A stretch of 64,000 bases of DNA from Mycolicibacterium sp. P1-18 (GCF_008329535.1 NZ_NPKR01000002.1:186001-250000); one strand, 5' to 3'. Shown: positions 9,242-18,560, counted from the stretch's first letter. Notes: generated by a model not told the origin, from the sequence alone. Made by a program: numbers and translations.

Positions 9242-9835
9242 GTGATCATGAGCAGCAACTCCGACATGGGTGACATGCCCGCGGTGCTCCGCATCTCCGA
9301 CGCCGACCGCAACGGCACGTTGCGTCGCCTGCACAACGCCGTGGCGCTGGGGCTCATCGACATCGACGAGTTCGAGGAGCGATCGGCCGCGGTCGCCCAG
9401 GCGCGCCTGCACTCCGAACTCGCCGCGCTCGTCGAGGACCTGCCCGGACCGGGCGCCATCGTCACGACGGCGACCGACCGCGTCGAACTCCGCGGCGTGC
9501 TCGGCTCGCTCAAGCGGCAGGGCGAGTGGATCGTGCCGACCCGGTTGTCACTGGTGCGGCGCATGGGATCGGTCGACCTCGACCTCACCAGGGCGCGGTT
9601 CGCCGGGCCGATCGTCGTGATCGAACTCGACATGAAGTTCGGCTCGGTCGACATCCGGCTCCCCGACGGGGCCAGCGCGTCGATCGACGACGTCGAGGTC
9701 GTCGTCGGCAGCGCCCGCGACCATCGCAAGGACGCCCCTGCCGAGGGTTCGCCGCACGTCATCCTCACCGGCCGGACGGTCTGCGGTTCCGTCGACGTCC
9801 GCGGACCGCGAAAGTCGCTGTTCGGCAGGGGTTAG
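9242..9835 (+). CDS. DUF1707 / LiaF-like cell-wall response protein
   Basis: A 197-residue soluble-looking protein. The N-terminal 55 residues are a DUF1707 domain (R-I-S-D-A-D-R-N-x-x-L-R-R-L ... G-x-I-D-I-D-E-F-E-E-R). The C-terminal half resembles the beta-rich LiaF/YvqF 'cell wall-active antibiotics response' domain, with repeated G-S-V-D-hydrophobic units. GTG at 9242 is preferred because GGAAGGG lies seven bases upstream; ATG at 9248 is the alternative. Molecular role unknown. The M. tuberculosis order has the mapB gene next, as here. Confidence 0.75.
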   Translation: MIMSSNSDMGDMPAVLRISDADRNGTLRRLHNAVALGLIDIDEFEERSAAVAQARLHSELAALVEDLPGPGAIVTTATDRVELRGVLGSLKRQGEWIVPTRLSLVRRMGSVDLDLTRARFAGPIVVIELDMKFGSVDIRLPDGASASIDDVEVVVGSARDHRKDAPAEGSPHVILTGRTVCGSVDVRGPRKSLFGRG

Positions 9836-9836
9836 C

Positions 9837-9842
9837 TAGGCT
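9837..9842 (+). promoter_or_regulatory. -10 hexamer TAGGCT of leaderless mapB
   Basis: TAGGCT lies six bases before the mapB ATG and overlaps the end of the upstream gene. The spacing fits leaderless transcription. Confidence 0.55.
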
Positions 9843-9848
9843 GGGAGC

Positions 9849-10709
9849 ATGTCCGTTCGCACCGCCCTCCACCCCGGTGAGCTGTCTCCGACGCTGCCGG
9901 TGCCCAAGTCGATCCCGCGTCCCGAGTACGCCTGGAAGTCCACCGTCGCCGAGGGCTCCGAACCGTGGGTGCAGACGCCGGAGGTCATCGAGCGGATGCG
10001 CGTCGCGGGGCGCATCGCGGCCAACGCGCTCGCCGAGGCGGGCAAGGCGGTCGCCCCCGGCGTCACCACCGACGAACTGGACCGCATCGCCCACGCCTAC
10101 ATGGTCGACCACGGCGCGTACCCCTCGACGCTGGGCTACAAGGCCTTCCCGAAGTCCTGCTGCACGTCGCTCAACGAGGTCATCTGCCACGGCATCCCGG
10201 ACTCGACGGTCATCCAGGACGGCGACATCGTCAACATCGACGTGACGGCGTTCGTCGACGGCGTGCACGGCGACACCAACGCCACCTTCCTCGCCGGCGA
10301 GGTGTCAGAGGAACACCGGCTGCTGGTCGAGCGCACCCACGAGGCCACCATGCGCGCCATCAAGGCCGTCAAGCCCGGCCGACAGCTGTCGGTCGTCGGC
10401 CGCGTCATCGAGGCCTACGCAAACCGGTTCGGCTACAACGTCGTTCGCGACTTCACCGGCCACGGCGTGGGCACCACCTTCCACAACGGGCTGGTGGTCC
10501 TGCACTACGACCAGCCGGCGGTCGACACCGTCATCGAACCGGGGATGACCTTCACCATCGAGCCGATGATCAACCTCGGCGCGCTGGACTACGAGATCTG
10601 GGACGACGGCTGGACGGTCGCCACGGTGGACAAGAAGTGGACCGCCCAGTTCGAGCACACCCTGGTGGTCACCGACGACGGGGCCGAGATCCTGACGCTC
10701 CCGGAGTGA
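9849..10709 (+). CDS. mapB: Type I methionine aminopeptidase MapB
   Basis: A 286-residue cytosolic metalloprotease that removes the initiator Met from nascent proteins. It has the pita-bread fold ligands in order: N-I-D-V-T-A and H-G-D-T-N (two Asp), G-H-G-V-G (His), F-T-I-E-P-M (Glu) and Q-F-E-H-T (Glu). An N-terminal extension of about 40 residues rich in Pro (P-x-x-P motifs) is typical of the mycobacterial MetAP1c type, thought to contact the ribosome. The length matches M. tuberculosis MapB (about 285). The stop overlaps cobQ by four bases. Confidence 0.96.
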   Translation: MSVRTALHPGELSPTLPVPKSIPRPEYAWKSTVAEGSEPWVQTPEVIERMRVAGRIAANALAEAGKAVAPGVTTDELDRIAHAYMVDHGAYPSTLGYKAFPKSCCTSLNEVICHGIPDSTVIQDGDIVNIDVTAFVDGVHGDTNATFLAGEVSEEHRLLVERTHEATMRAIKAVKPGRQLSVVGRVIEAYANRFGYNVVRDFTGHGVGTTFHNGLVVLHYDQPAVDTVIEPGMTFTIEPMINLGALDYEIWDDGWTVATVDKKWTAQFEHTLVVTDDGAEILTLPE

Positions 10710-12196
10710 CCGGCGCGCTCCTGGTCGCGGGCACCACCTCCGACGCCGGCAAGTCGACGGTCGTCGCGGGTCTCTGCCGGCTGTTGGCGCGCAAGGGCAT
10801 TCGCGTTGCGCCGTTCAAGGCGCAGAACATGTCCAACAACTCGGCCGTCACCGTCGAGGGCGGCGAGATCGGCCGCGCGCAGGCCATGCAGGCGCGGGCG
10901 GCGGGCCTCGAGCCGAGCGTGCGCTTCAACCCCGTCCTGCTCAAGCCGGGCGGCGACCGCACCTCGCAGCTGGTGGTGATGGGCCGCGTCGCCGGCACGG
11001 TCGCCGCCGGTGACTACTTCCGGTACCGGGCCATGCTGACCAAGGTGGTCAACGACGAACTCGCCGCTCTGCGAAACGAATTCGACGTCGTGATCTGCGA
11101 AGGAGCCGGGTCACCCGCCGAGATCAACCTGCGCGCCACCGATCTGGCCAACATGGGACTGGCCCGGGCGGCGAACCTGCCGGTGCTCGTCGTCGGAGAC
11201 ATCGACCGCGGCGGGGTGCTGGCGCACTTCTTCGGCACGGTGGCCGTTCTCGAACCCGACGACCAGCGGCTCGTCGCGGGGTTCGTGGTCAACAAGTTTC
11301 GCGGTGACCCCGCCCTGCTGACCCCCGGGCTAGACCAACTCGAGCGGCTGTCCGGGCGGCCCACGTACGGCGTCGTGCCCTACGACGACGGACTGTGGTT
11401 GGACGCGGAGGACTCGCTGTCGGTTCAAGCCCAGCGGATCGTCGGGATACCGGCGGCGGCGCGGGGCGCCGACACGCTGCGCGTGGCCGCGGTCCGGCTG
11501 CCCCGCATCAGCAACTCCACCGACGTCGAGGCGCTGGCCTGCGAACCGGGCGTGGTGGTCCGCTGGGTCACCGACGTCGCGGACCTCGCCGACGCCGACG
11601 TCGTCGTCCTGCCCGGCAGCAAGGCGACGGTGGCGGACCTGACCTGGCTCCGTGACCGCGGACTCGCCGACGGCGTGCTCGCGCACGCGGCGTCCGGACG
11701 CGCCGTGGTGGGCATCTGCGGAGGTTTCCAGATGCTCTGCCGGTCCGTCGACGACCCGGTCGAGTCGGGCCGTGGGCGCGTCGAGGGACTTGGCCTGCTC
11801 GACGCCGACGTCGTCTTCGCGGCCGACAAGACACTCAAACACTGGTCGGCGCCGTTGCGCGGGTACGAGATTCACCACGGTCAGGTGACGCGTACGTCCG
11901 AGGAGCCGTGGCTCGGCGTCGGCCTTCGACGTGGCGCCGTCTACGGCACCCACTGGCACGGTTTGTTCGACAACGACGACGTGCGCCGCCAGTGGCTGAC
12001 CGATGCCGCGTCGGCGGCCGATCGGCGCGGCTTCGTCGTCGCCGACGACGTCGACGTGACCGGTCGCCGCGACGCCCAACTCGACGCCATGGCCGATCTG
12101 CTCGCCGAGCACCTCGACGTCGACGCCGTGCTGGACCTGGTCGAGCGCGGCGCCCCGGCCCGGCCGGTGATCACCTCGCATCTCGACGCCCGCTGA
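10706..12196 (+). CDS. cobQ: Cobyric acid synthase CobQ
   Basis: A 496-residue protein. It amidates four side chains of adenosylcobyrinic acid a,c-diamide using glutamine and ATP in B12 synthesis. The N-terminal ATPase-like domain has [10 protein letters not shown] (about 8-17), then Q-N-M-S-N-N-S. The C-terminal triad glutaminase domain has G-I-C-G-G-F-Q-M-L with nucleophile Cys338 and a late T-H-W-H-G. The GTG start overlaps the mapB stop (GTGA), coupling translation. In M. tuberculosis cobQ is not next to mapB, so its place here is a local rearrangement; the rest of the cobalamin genes lie 20 kb downstream. Confidence 0.95.
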   Translation: MTGALLVAGTTSDAGKSTVVAGLCRLLARKGIRVAPFKAQNMSNNSAVTVEGGEIGRAQAMQARAAGLEPSVRFNPVLLKPGGDRTSQLVVMGRVAGTVAAGDYFRYRAMLTKVVNDELAALRNEFDVVICEGAGSPAEINLRATDLANMGLARAANLPVLVVGDIDRGGVLAHFFGTVAVLEPDDQRLVAGFVVNKFRGDPALLTPGLDQLERLSGRPTYGVVPYDDGLWLDAEDSLSVQAQRIVGIPAAARGADTLRVAAVRLPRISNSTDVEALACEPGVVVRWVTDVADLADADVVVLPGSKATVADLTWLRDRGLADGVLAHAASGRAVVGICGGFQMLCRSVDDPVESGRGRVEGLGLLDADVVFAADKTLKHWSAPLRGYEIHHGQVTRTSEEPWLGVGLRRGAVYGTHWHGLFDNDDVRRQWLTDAASAADRRGFVVADDVDVTGRRDAQLDAMADLLAEHLDVDAVLDLVERGAPARPVITSHLDAR

Positions 12197-12197
12197 G

Positions 12198-12203
12198 TAA
12201 CCT
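12198..12203 (+). promoter_or_regulatory. -10 hexamer TAACCT of leaderless lipoprotein gene
   Basis: TAACCT overlaps the end of cobQ and ends six bases before the ATG at 12210. Confidence 0.5.
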
Positions 12204-12209
12204 CCAAGG

Positions 12210-12872
12210 ATGGCAGTGACGTCGAAATTCGTCGTCCTCGCGGCGGGCATGGTCGTGTTCCTGACCGGCTGCGCCGTCAAGGGCACGCCCACGTGGCCGG
12301 GAGCGCGGCTGAACGCCGCCCTGCTCACCGCCGAGGACTTCCCGTCCGGTGTCCGCTTCGACCGCATCGTGGAGCAAGCCGGCCAGCCCGACGGGGCCAA
12401 CCGGCCGCCACCGATGGAGTCCGAACCCGAGGGCTGCGCCGACGGGTTGACCAAGGACATCGCCGCGTCGGCCGAGCGGGGGCCGGGGAGTTCGGCGAAG
12501 TTCGCGGTGGCCTACGACGGTGCGCGGATGGTGATGACGGTGCTGACCGACGCGTTGGACCTGCGTCGGCTCGAGACCACCGCGACGCGGTGCAAGCTGT
12601 ACCTGACGTACTTCGACGAGGATTCGCAACCAATTCTGATGACCACCACCAGGATGGGTTCGCCGCGCCCGGGGTCGCTGACCTACCAGCAGACCATGCA
12701 GCTGCGGGGCACCGAGAGCAGCGTGTACTTCACATTCGAGAACATCGGCGAATGGGGGATGTTCGGCATCGCCTTCCCCACGCCCGACCCCACCATCTCG
12801 GTCAAAGGCTCGCTGCCGCAAACGTTTTTGGACGTCACCGCCAAGCAGGCGCAGCGGCTGGGTCAACGCTGA
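12210..12872 (+). CDS. Putative lipoprotein of unknown function
   Basis: A 220-residue protein. The signal peptide starts MAVTSKFVVLAAGMVVFLTGC with lipobox L-T-G-C (Cys at about residue 21), which predicts export and lipid anchoring. The mature part has a single Cys pair candidate (C in E-G-C-A-D near residue 74 and C in T-R-C-K-L near 130), common in mycobacterial DUF3558/DUF5642-like sensor or LppX-independent lipoproteins. I do not recognise a specific family. It may be read with cobQ but has its own leaderless -10. A GAAA-loop hairpin follows the stop. Confidence 0.7.
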   Translation: MAVTSKFVVLAAGMVVFLTGCAVKGTPTWPGARLNAALLTAEDFPSGVRFDRIVEQAGQPDGANRPPPMESEPEGCADGLTKDIAASAERGPGSSAKFAVAYDGARMVMTVLTDALDLRRLETTATRCKLYLTYFDEDSQPILMTTTRMGSPRPGSLTYQQTMQLRGTESSVYFTFENIGEWGMFGIAFPTPDPTISVKGSLPQTFLDVTAKQAQRLGQR

Positions 12873-12876
12873 GCGT

Positions 12877-12904
12877 GGGTGCAAGCCGGTGAAAACCGGC
12901 ACCC
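12877..12904 (+). terminator. GNRA-loop hairpin after the lipoprotein gene (terminator, or riboswitch-like fragment)
   Basis: GCCGGT (12885-12890), GAAA, ACCGGC (12895-12900) is a perfect six-base stem with a GNRA tetraloop, and GGGT / ACCC (12877-12880 / 12901-12904) can extend it across a four-base bulge. It starts four bases after the stop codon. The text also resembles the CCGGTGAAA...CCGG core of cobalamin riboswitches, but no B12 box is visible. Confidence 0.45.
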
Positions 12905-12921
12905 GGCACGAGCGTCCCCTG

Positions 12922-12927
12922 TAGCGT
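12922..12927 (+). promoter_or_regulatory. -10 hexamer TAGCGT of leaderless alpha/beta-hydrolase-like gene
   Basis: TAGCGT ends six bases before the ATG at 12934. Confidence 0.5.
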
Positions 12928-12933
12928 GGCGCA

Positions 12934-13497
12934 ATGCCATCGACCGTGCTCACCGTCGACGGGTTTCCGGCGACGGTCGACGTGTCCGGCCCCGACAAGG
13001 GCTCGGTCGTCGTTCTGCTGGGGGCCTCCCATCAGGGTCCCGCGGCGTACGACGCGATCTGTCAGCGCCTGCACACCGCATCGCTGCGGACGGTCGTCAT
13101 CGCGCCGGACCCGAGGCTGACCGCCAAGTCCGTCGTCGGGATCCTCGACTCCGTCGGCGTGCGATGGGCGCTGCTGGTGGGCGACCGCATCGGGGGTGAG
13201 CTCGCCTGGGAGCTGGCGGCCACCCGGCTCGACCGCTTCATCGGGTTGGTCGTGGTGGACCGCGGGCACCCCCGCGTTCCCGACCAGGCGGGCGAGGTCC
13301 GCGACGACCGCTGCCCGCCCGTGGAGGTCAACACCACCGCGCTGGTCAGTTCACCCGCGGCGCGCACCGTGGCCAAGGCCAGCCAGCGCTACGTCTACGG
13401 CGACTACCGCATCGTGGAACTGCTCGGGCGCCGCAACGCGCAGGAGTCCACCGCACAGCTCGCCGCCGAGATCGTGCTGCGCACCAGCACCTGGTGA
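12934..13497 (+). CDS. Degenerate alpha/beta-hydrolase-fold protein
   Basis: A 187-residue protein, short for an alpha/beta hydrolase. The N-terminal strand-loop V-V-V-L-L-G-A-S-H-Q-G resembles an oxyanion-hole region. The place of the nucleophile elbow reads L-L-V-G-D-R-I-G-G-E-L-A, that is G-x-Nu-x-G with Arg where the catalytic Ser should be. A downstream D-R-G-H-P follows a V-V-V-D strand. It therefore looks like a non-catalytic or repurposed member. It has its own leaderless promoter and lies 45 bases before the SNF2 helicase gene. Function unknown. Confidence 0.6.
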   Translation: MPSTVLTVDGFPATVDVSGPDKGSVVVLLGASHQGPAAYDAICQRLHTASLRTVVIAPDPRLTAKSVVGILDSVGVRWALLVGDRIGGELAWELAATRLDRFIGLVVVDRGHPRVPDQAGEVRDDRCPPVEVNTTALVSSPAARTVAKASQRYVYGDYRIVELLGRRNAQESTAQLAAEIVLRTSTW

Positions 13498-13530
13498 CGC
13501 CGTCGCCGACCCGTTGTCGGCGGACTTCTC

Positions 13531-13536
13531 TATCCT
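13531..13536 (+). promoter_or_regulatory. -10 hexamer TATCCT of leaderless helicase gene
   Basis: TATCCT ends six bases before the ATG at 13543. Confidence 0.5.
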
Positions 13537-13542
13537 CGGTCC

Positions 13543-16500
13543 ATGGTGCCGCCGCTCGGCCTCGTCCTCAACATCGGTGAGCTGGTCGCCGAGTTCGGTT
13601 CGGCGACGGTCAGCCGCGGCACCCGGTATGCCGATCTCGGCCGGGTGAGTGAGATCGACTGGATCGAGGACGACCTCGAGCTGACGGGTCTGTGTTCGGG
13701 TTCGGACGGCCACCGGTACCGGGTGGCCGCGGGGTTCCAGCGCTCCGGTGACGACCTTCGGCTCGCCTGGGCGGAGTGCTCCTGCCCGGTGGGGGTCTAC
13801 TGCAAGCACGCCGTCGCGCTGCTGCTGACCGCGTCCAGCAATCACCAGTCGCCCGCCCTCGCCGTCGACCGCTGGCGCACGGTGCTGACCAAGATGCTCG
13901 ACGAGCTGGCACCGCCGGGCACCGCGAACGCCGCGCCGATGGGCCTGGAGTTCTCCGTGACGCCACCGACTCGGTATCGCCCGCGCGCGGAGATCGCGCT
14001 GCGCCCCGTCACCGTGGGCAGGCGCGGCACCTGGATCAGGACCGGGGTCAACTGGCAACGCCTGTCCTACCATGCCGCCGCCGGCGAGTTCGACCGCGCC
14101 CAGTACGACGCCCTGCGTGCCCTCGTCAGCGATGCGCAGCGGTCTGGCATCGTGCCGATCAACGACGTCATGACCATTTCCCGCGTGCCCGTTGGCTTTT
14201 GGGCGCGGTTGACCGACGCGCTGGACGCCGGCGTCACCATCGTCGCCCATGGCGGCAGCGGTCTGACCGGCGTCGACCTGGTCAAGAGTGCGCAACTGCG
14301 GCTGGACTTCGTCTCCGACGACGTGGGCGGCGCCGCGATGTCGGTCGCCATGGTCGTCGACGGCGAGCGCGGCCCGACCGACGGCGTCGGCCTCATCGGG
14401 TCGCCGGTGCCCCACGGGATGTACACGATCGTCGACGGGGTGCTCCGGCTCGGCCGGTTCGATCCGGCGCCCGCCCGCACGGCGCTGGACCTGCTCCTCC
14501 GCAACGAAGTGGTGCACATCCCGCCCGAGATGGTTCCGGAGTTCTCGTTGGACGTCCTGCCCCGGTTGGTCGACGTCACGCCGGTGGACGTGGAGGAGGG
14601 ACTCTTCACGCCACCGGTGATCAGCGGTCCGACGGCGGTGCTGACGTTGACCTCGACGCCGGGCGGGGTGCGGGCGTCCTGGAGCACCCGGTATCGGGTC
14701 AACGACCGCCACCACGATTTCGAGCCGGACTCCCTGGCGATGCGCACGGGGTACCGGGACGCCGACGCCGAGACCTCGATGTGGGACGCGGTGAGTCCCG
14801 CGCTGCGGGCCGTCGCGGCGGCCACGCGGACGTGGAAGCAGCAAGCGGCGCACCACCTTCGGCAGCTGACGAAGCGAACCATCTCGGCGGCGCTGATCGA
14901 CGAGATGACGTCCGTCGCCCGATCCGAGGGTGCCGCCGACGCCGCCGCGGCCGTGTCGCCGGCGACCCTGCGCTCCGGGGTCGACCTCACCCTCGCCGAG
15001 GCGGCGGTCCTGGTCGGCGACGTTCTCCCGGCGTTGGAGTGCCGCGACGCCTTCACCGTCGAGGTGAAGCTCGGCGTGCCGGACTTCCGGCCCGCCGAGA
15101 ACGCCCCGCAGCTGCGGTTCGGCAGCGACGACGACGAGCCGGTCCGCAACGACTGGTTCGACCTGGGCATCACGCTGATGATCGACGGCCAAGAGGTGCC
15201 CATCGCGTCGGTGATCGCCGAGTTGGCCACGGGCGCAACGCACATGTTGCTGCCCAACGGCGTTTACTTCCGGCTCGACACCCCCGAGGTCCAACGCCTG
15301 CGAGAGCTGATCGAGGAGGCCCGCGCGCTCGGCGAGATCGAGGGCGACCGAGTGAACGCGGGCTCCCACAACGTCACCCTGTGGGAGGAGTTGCTGGCCC
15401 TCGGTGTGGTCGACCAGCAGTTGGCCGCTTGGCAGCAGAGCCTCTCGACGAGGACGGCCGCGCGGCCGCCCGCACCGGTCGACGTACCGGCGGGGCTGGA
15501 CGCTACGTTGCGCGACTACCAGCGCGACGGTCTGAACTGGCTGTCGTTTCTGTGGGACAACCAGCTGGGCGGAGTGTTGGCCGACGACATGGGGCTCGGC
15601 AAGACCGTGCAGACGCTCGCCCTGATCGCCCGCGTCGCCGAGCAGGGCCCGCGGCGGTTCCTGGTGGTCGCGCCGACGAGCGTCGTCACCAACTGGGTGG
15701 CCGAGTGCGCGCGGTTCACGCCGGGGCTGACGGCGCTGGCGGTCACCAGCACCCAGGCCCGATCGGCTACCTCCCTGGCGGAGCGCGCCGCGGGCGTCGA
15801 CGTCGTCGTCACCTCCTACGCCATCCTGCGCATCGACTTCGAGGCCTACGCCGACGTGGAGTGGGCGGGGGTCATCCTCGACGAGGCGCAGTTCGTCAAG
15901 AACCACAACAGCAAGACCCATCAGTGCGTGCGTCGGCTGGACGCCCCGTTCAAACTCGCCATCACCGGCACGCCGATGGAGAACAACCTGATGGAGTTGT
16001 GGTCGCTGCTGTCGATCACGGCTCCCGGCCTGTTCCCGTCGCCCGCGGTCTTCACCCAGCACTTCCGTAGGCCCATCGAGTCGGGGAGCAACCCCGAACG
16101 GCTGGCCGTGCTGCGCCGGCGCATCAAGCCGATGATGCTGCGTCGCACCAAGGGTCAGGTCGCGGGCGAGCTACCGCCGAAGCAGGAGCAGCTGCTGGCC
16201 CTCGACCTCGGTCCGAAGCATCGGAAGATCTACGACACGCACATGGCCCGGGAGCGTCAGAAGGTGCTTGGGTTGCTGGGCGACTGGGAGAAGAACCGGT
16301 TCCAGATCTTCCGGTCGCTGACCCTGCTCCGCCAGCTCAGTCTGCACGTGGGACTGGTCGACGAGTCGAAGATGGACGTCGCGGCGGCCAAGGTCGACTT
16401 CCTGGTCGAGCAGTTGCCCGAGTTGGTCGCCGAAGGTCACAGCGCCCTGGTGTTCAGCCAGTTCACCGGCTTCCTCGCCATCCTGCGCAGCCATCTCGAC

Positions 16501-16893
16501 GCGGTCGGGGTGCGGTTCAGCTACCTCGACGGATCGTCGAGTTCCCAGCAGCGCGACGACGCGATCCGCGACTTCCGGTCGGGCAAGACCCAGGTGTTCC
16601 TGATCAGCTTGAAGGCCGGCGGTTTCGGGCTCAACCTCACCGAGGCCGACTACTGCTTCATCTGCGACCCCTGGTGGAACCCCGCGGCCGAGGCTCAGGC
16701 GGTCGACCGGACGCATCGCATCGGCCAGACGCGTCCGGTCACCGTCTACCGGCTGGTCTCGGAGGGCACCATCGAGGAGAAGGTGGTCATCCTGCAGGAA
16801 CGCAAGCGCGAACTGTTCACCGCCGTCGTCGACGACGGCGACGTGTTCGGTTCGGCCATCACCGATTCCGACGTCCGGGAGCTGTTCGGATAG
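13543..16893 (+). CDS. SWIM zinc-finger SNF2-family DNA helicase/translocase (HelZ-like)
   Basis: A 1116-residue protein. A SWIM zinc finger C-S-C-x5-C-K-H sits at residues 79-89. A long middle region, including a bacterial SNF2-associated domain, leads to the SNF2/RapA-type motor: Walker A D-D-M-G-L-G-K-T at 681-688, motif II D-E-A-Q at 780-783, T-G-T-P-M-E-N-N as motif III, and the helicase C lobe with Q-F-T-G-F, G-G-F-G-L-N-L-T and a final Q-x-x-D-R-x-H-R-I-G-Q-T. Such enzymes translocate on duplex DNA using ATP; their role in actinobacteria is unclear. Related mycobacterial proteins (HelZ, Rv2101) are of similar length and plan. It is not in this position in M. tuberculosis, so it may be a gained or relocated gene. 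It converges with the permease gene, 18 bases apart. Confidence 0.9.
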   Translation: MVPPLGLVLNIGELVAEFGSATVSRGTRYADLGRVSEIDWIEDDLELTGLCSGSDGHRYRVAAGFQRSGDDLRLAWAECSCPVGVYCKHAVALLLTASSNHQSPALAVDRWRTVLTKMLDELAPPGTANAAPMGLEFSVTPPTRYRPRAEIALRPVTVGRRGTWIRTGVNWQRLSYHAAAGEFDRAQYDALRALVSDAQRSGIVPINDVMTISRVPVGFWARLTDALDAGVTIVAHGGSGLTGVDLVKSAQLRLDFVSDDVGGAAMSVAMVVDGERGPTDGVGLIGSPVPHGMYTIVDGVLRLGRFDPAPARTALDLLLRNEVVHIPPEMVPEFSLDVLPRLVDVTPVDVEEGLFTPPVISGPTAVLTLTSTPGGVRASWSTRYRVNDRHHDFEPDSLAMRTGYRDADAETSMWDAVSPALRAVAAATRTWKQQAAHHLRQLTKRTISAALIDEMTSVARSEGAADAAAAVSPATLRSGVDLTLAEAAVLVGDVLPALECRDAFTVEVKLGVPDFRPAENAPQLRFGSDDDEPVRNDWFDLGITLMIDGQEVPIASVIAELATGATHMLLPNGVYFRLDTPEVQRLRELIEEARALGEIEGDRVNAGSHNVTLWEELLALGVVDQQLAAWQQSLSTRTAARPPAPVDVPAGLDATLRDYQRDGLNWLSFLWDNQLGGVLADDMGLGKTVQTLALIARVAEQGPRRFLVVAPTSVVTNWVAECARFTPGLTALAVTSTQARSATSLAERAAGVDVVVTSYAILRIDFEAYADVEWAGVILDEAQFVKNHNSKTHQCVRRLDAPFKLAITGTPMENNLMELWSLLSITAPGLFPSPAVFTQHFRRPIESGSNPERLAVLRRRIKPMMLRRTKGQVAGELPPKQEQLLALDLGPKHRKIYDTHMARERQKVLGLLGDWEKNRFQIFRSLTLLRQLSLHVGLVDESKMDVAAAKVDFLVEQLPELVAEGHSALVFSQFTGFLAILRSHLDAVGVRFSYLDGSSSSQQRDDAIRDFRSGKTQVFLISLKAGGFGLNLTEADYCFICDPWWNPAAEAQAVDRTHRIGQTRPVTVYRLVSEGTIEEKVVILQERKRELFTAVVDDGDVFGSAITDSDVRELFG

Positions 16894-16911
16894 CGGGGGA
16901 CATGGCGGGGA

Positions 16912-18480
16912 CTACGTGAGGTCGAGTTCCTCGGCGACCGTCGTCACCTGCTTGATCGGTCCGGTGAACCACTTCTTCACCGACACGTGCCAGTAGACGA
17001 ACAGCAGGATCAGGACGCCGCCGACGAGCAGCGGGGTGTAGTTGACGAACTTCCACTCGAAGCTCGGGTCCCACGGCATGCCGCCCAGCGAGGTCGGGAA
17101 CATGGCGATGATCGAGGTGACGATGATCTCGACGAGCGCGACCGGCGCCATCCACTTGTGGTGACCGCGCAGATTCCACTTGCCCACGGGGAACGAGTCG
17201 CCCGCCTTCCAGCGGTAGTAGATCGGCACCGCGAAGCACAGGTACAGCCCGACGACGCCGATGGAGACCACGGCGAAGAACGCGACCGGGACGGGTGCTC
17301 CGTTGATGTCGACCTGCACCAGTGCGGGCAGCGTGATGAGGGCCGCGATCACCGCGGTGACGACCACGCCGTTGGCCGGGATCTTGTTCTTGCTGACCTT
17401 GGACCACAGCTGATGCCCGGGCACCGCGCGGTCGCGGCTGAACGCGAACAGCATGCGGGAGCAACTGGTCTGGCAGGCGGTGGCGCAGAACAGCTGACCG
17501 GCGGTGGAGATCAGCAGCACGACGCCCACCCACGGCGAGCTCATCGCCTGGCTGAAGATCACCGCGACCGCGCCGCCGCCCGCGGACACCGCGTCGGAGT
17601 CGTTGACCGCGAACAGGAACGTGAGCAACAGGATCCATCCGCCGATGGCGGAGTAGAAGATAGAGCGCCAAATGCCCTTGGCCGCACCGTCGGCCGCACT
17701 CTTGGTCTCCTCGGACAGGTGCGCGGAGGCGTCGTAACCGGTGATCGTGTACTGCGTGAGGATGGCCGAGATCGGCAGCACGAACAGCAGCCAGCCCACA
17801 CCGGAGGTGGCTCCGCCGAACATGCCGGTGTTGTTGATGGTCTTGGCGAAGACGTCCGACAGGCTGGCGTGCTGCTTGGGCACCACGATCAGGATGGCGA
17901 TGACGATGGCCGCGCCGGCGACGTGCCACCACACCGAAATGTTGTTGATGACCGCCAGCAGGTGCGAGGAGAAGATGTTCACCGTCGCGGCCAGCGCCAG
18001 GATCACCAGGAAGATGACGAAGACCCGCGTCAGGCTGTATCCGGCCAGCCACGACTCGCTGAAGGTGCCCAGCGTCAGGTCCAGGAAGGTGGCGGCACCG
18101 TAGGCCACCGACGCGAGGATGGCGATGAGGCCGATCAGGTTCAGCCAGCCGGTGTAGAAACCGGCCTTGGCGCCGCCGAGCTTGCTTGCCCACCAATAGA
18201 TGCCACCGGAGGTGGGGTACGCCGAGACCAGCTCGGACATGCACAGCCCGATGATGAGGATGAACACCGAGACGATGGGCCAGCCCCACGCGATGGCGGC
18301 GGGGCCGCCGTTGTTCCAGCCGAGGCCGAACGAGGTGAAGCAGCCCGCCAGGATCGAGATGATGGAGAACGAGATGGCGAAGTTGCTGAAGCTGGACCAG
18401 GAGCGGTTCAGTTCCTGGGTGTAGCCGAGCGATGCGAGGTGCTTTTCGTCGTCGGACAGTTCTTCGTGACCCTCTGGCAC
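16912..18480 (-). CDS. APC-superfamily amino acid/amine permease
   Basis: A 522-residue membrane protein with about 12 hydrophobic segments. The GTG at 18480 is chosen because AAGGAG lies eight bases upstream; the longer frame to 18546 has no such site. The N-terminal soluble tail (P-E-G-H-E-E-L-S-D-D-E) is followed by the first helix with F-S-I-I-S-I-L-A-G and a G-W-P-I-V-S second helix. A-Y-P-T-S-G-G-I-Y-W-W is the eukaryotic-like GABA/choline permease signature of the APC/ACT group. It is divergent from the glnA4-aldC operon and probably imports that pathway's amine. Substrate is an inference. Confidence 0.85.
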   Translation of the reverse strand: MPEGHEELSDDEKHLASLGYTQELNRSWSSFSNFAISFSIISILAGCFTSFGLGWNNGGPAAIAWGWPIVSVFILIIGLCMSELVSAYPTSGGIYWWASKLGGAKAGFYTGWLNLIGLIAILASVAYGAATFLDLTLGTFSESWLAGYSLTRVFVIFLVILALAATVNIFSSHLLAVINNISVWWHVAGAAIVIAILIVVPKQHASLSDVFAKTINNTGMFGGATSGVGWLLFVLPISAILTQYTITGYDASAHLSEETKSAADGAAKGIWRSIFYSAIGGWILLLTFLFAVNDSDAVSAGGGAVAVIFSQAMSSPWVGVVLLISTAGQLFCATACQTSCSRMLFAFSRDRAVPGHQLWSKVSKNKIPANGVVVTAVIAALITLPALVQVDINGAPVPVAFFAVVSIGVVGLYLCFAVPIYYRWKAGDSFPVGKWNLRGHHKWMAPVALVEIIVTSIIAMFPTSLGGMPWDPSFEWKFVNYTPLLVGGVLILLFVYWHVSVKKWFTGPIKQVTTVAEELDLT

Positions 18481-18531
18481 GGTAGTTCTCCTTCTCGGGG
18501 CAGCGCACGAAAGCGCGCTCACTGAATACGG

Positions 18532-18560
18532 ACAATAGATCCGCAATGGTCTGGTGTCCT
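18532..18560 (-). promoter_or_regulatory. Candidate promoter of the amine permease gene
   Basis: On the minus strand AGGACA (18560-18555), 17 bases, TATTGT (18537-18532). The start would lie near 18524 and give a leader of about 45 bases with the AAGGAG site. The 185-base divergent region (18481-18665) otherwise shows no clear operator; a plus-strand promoter for glnA4 could not be pinned down. Confidence 0.4.

Noticed and set aside
13351-16062. 903-codon open frame on the minus strand
   Set aside because: Entirely antisense to the SNF2 helicase gene; Arg/Gly/Val/Asp-rich shadow protein with no domain.
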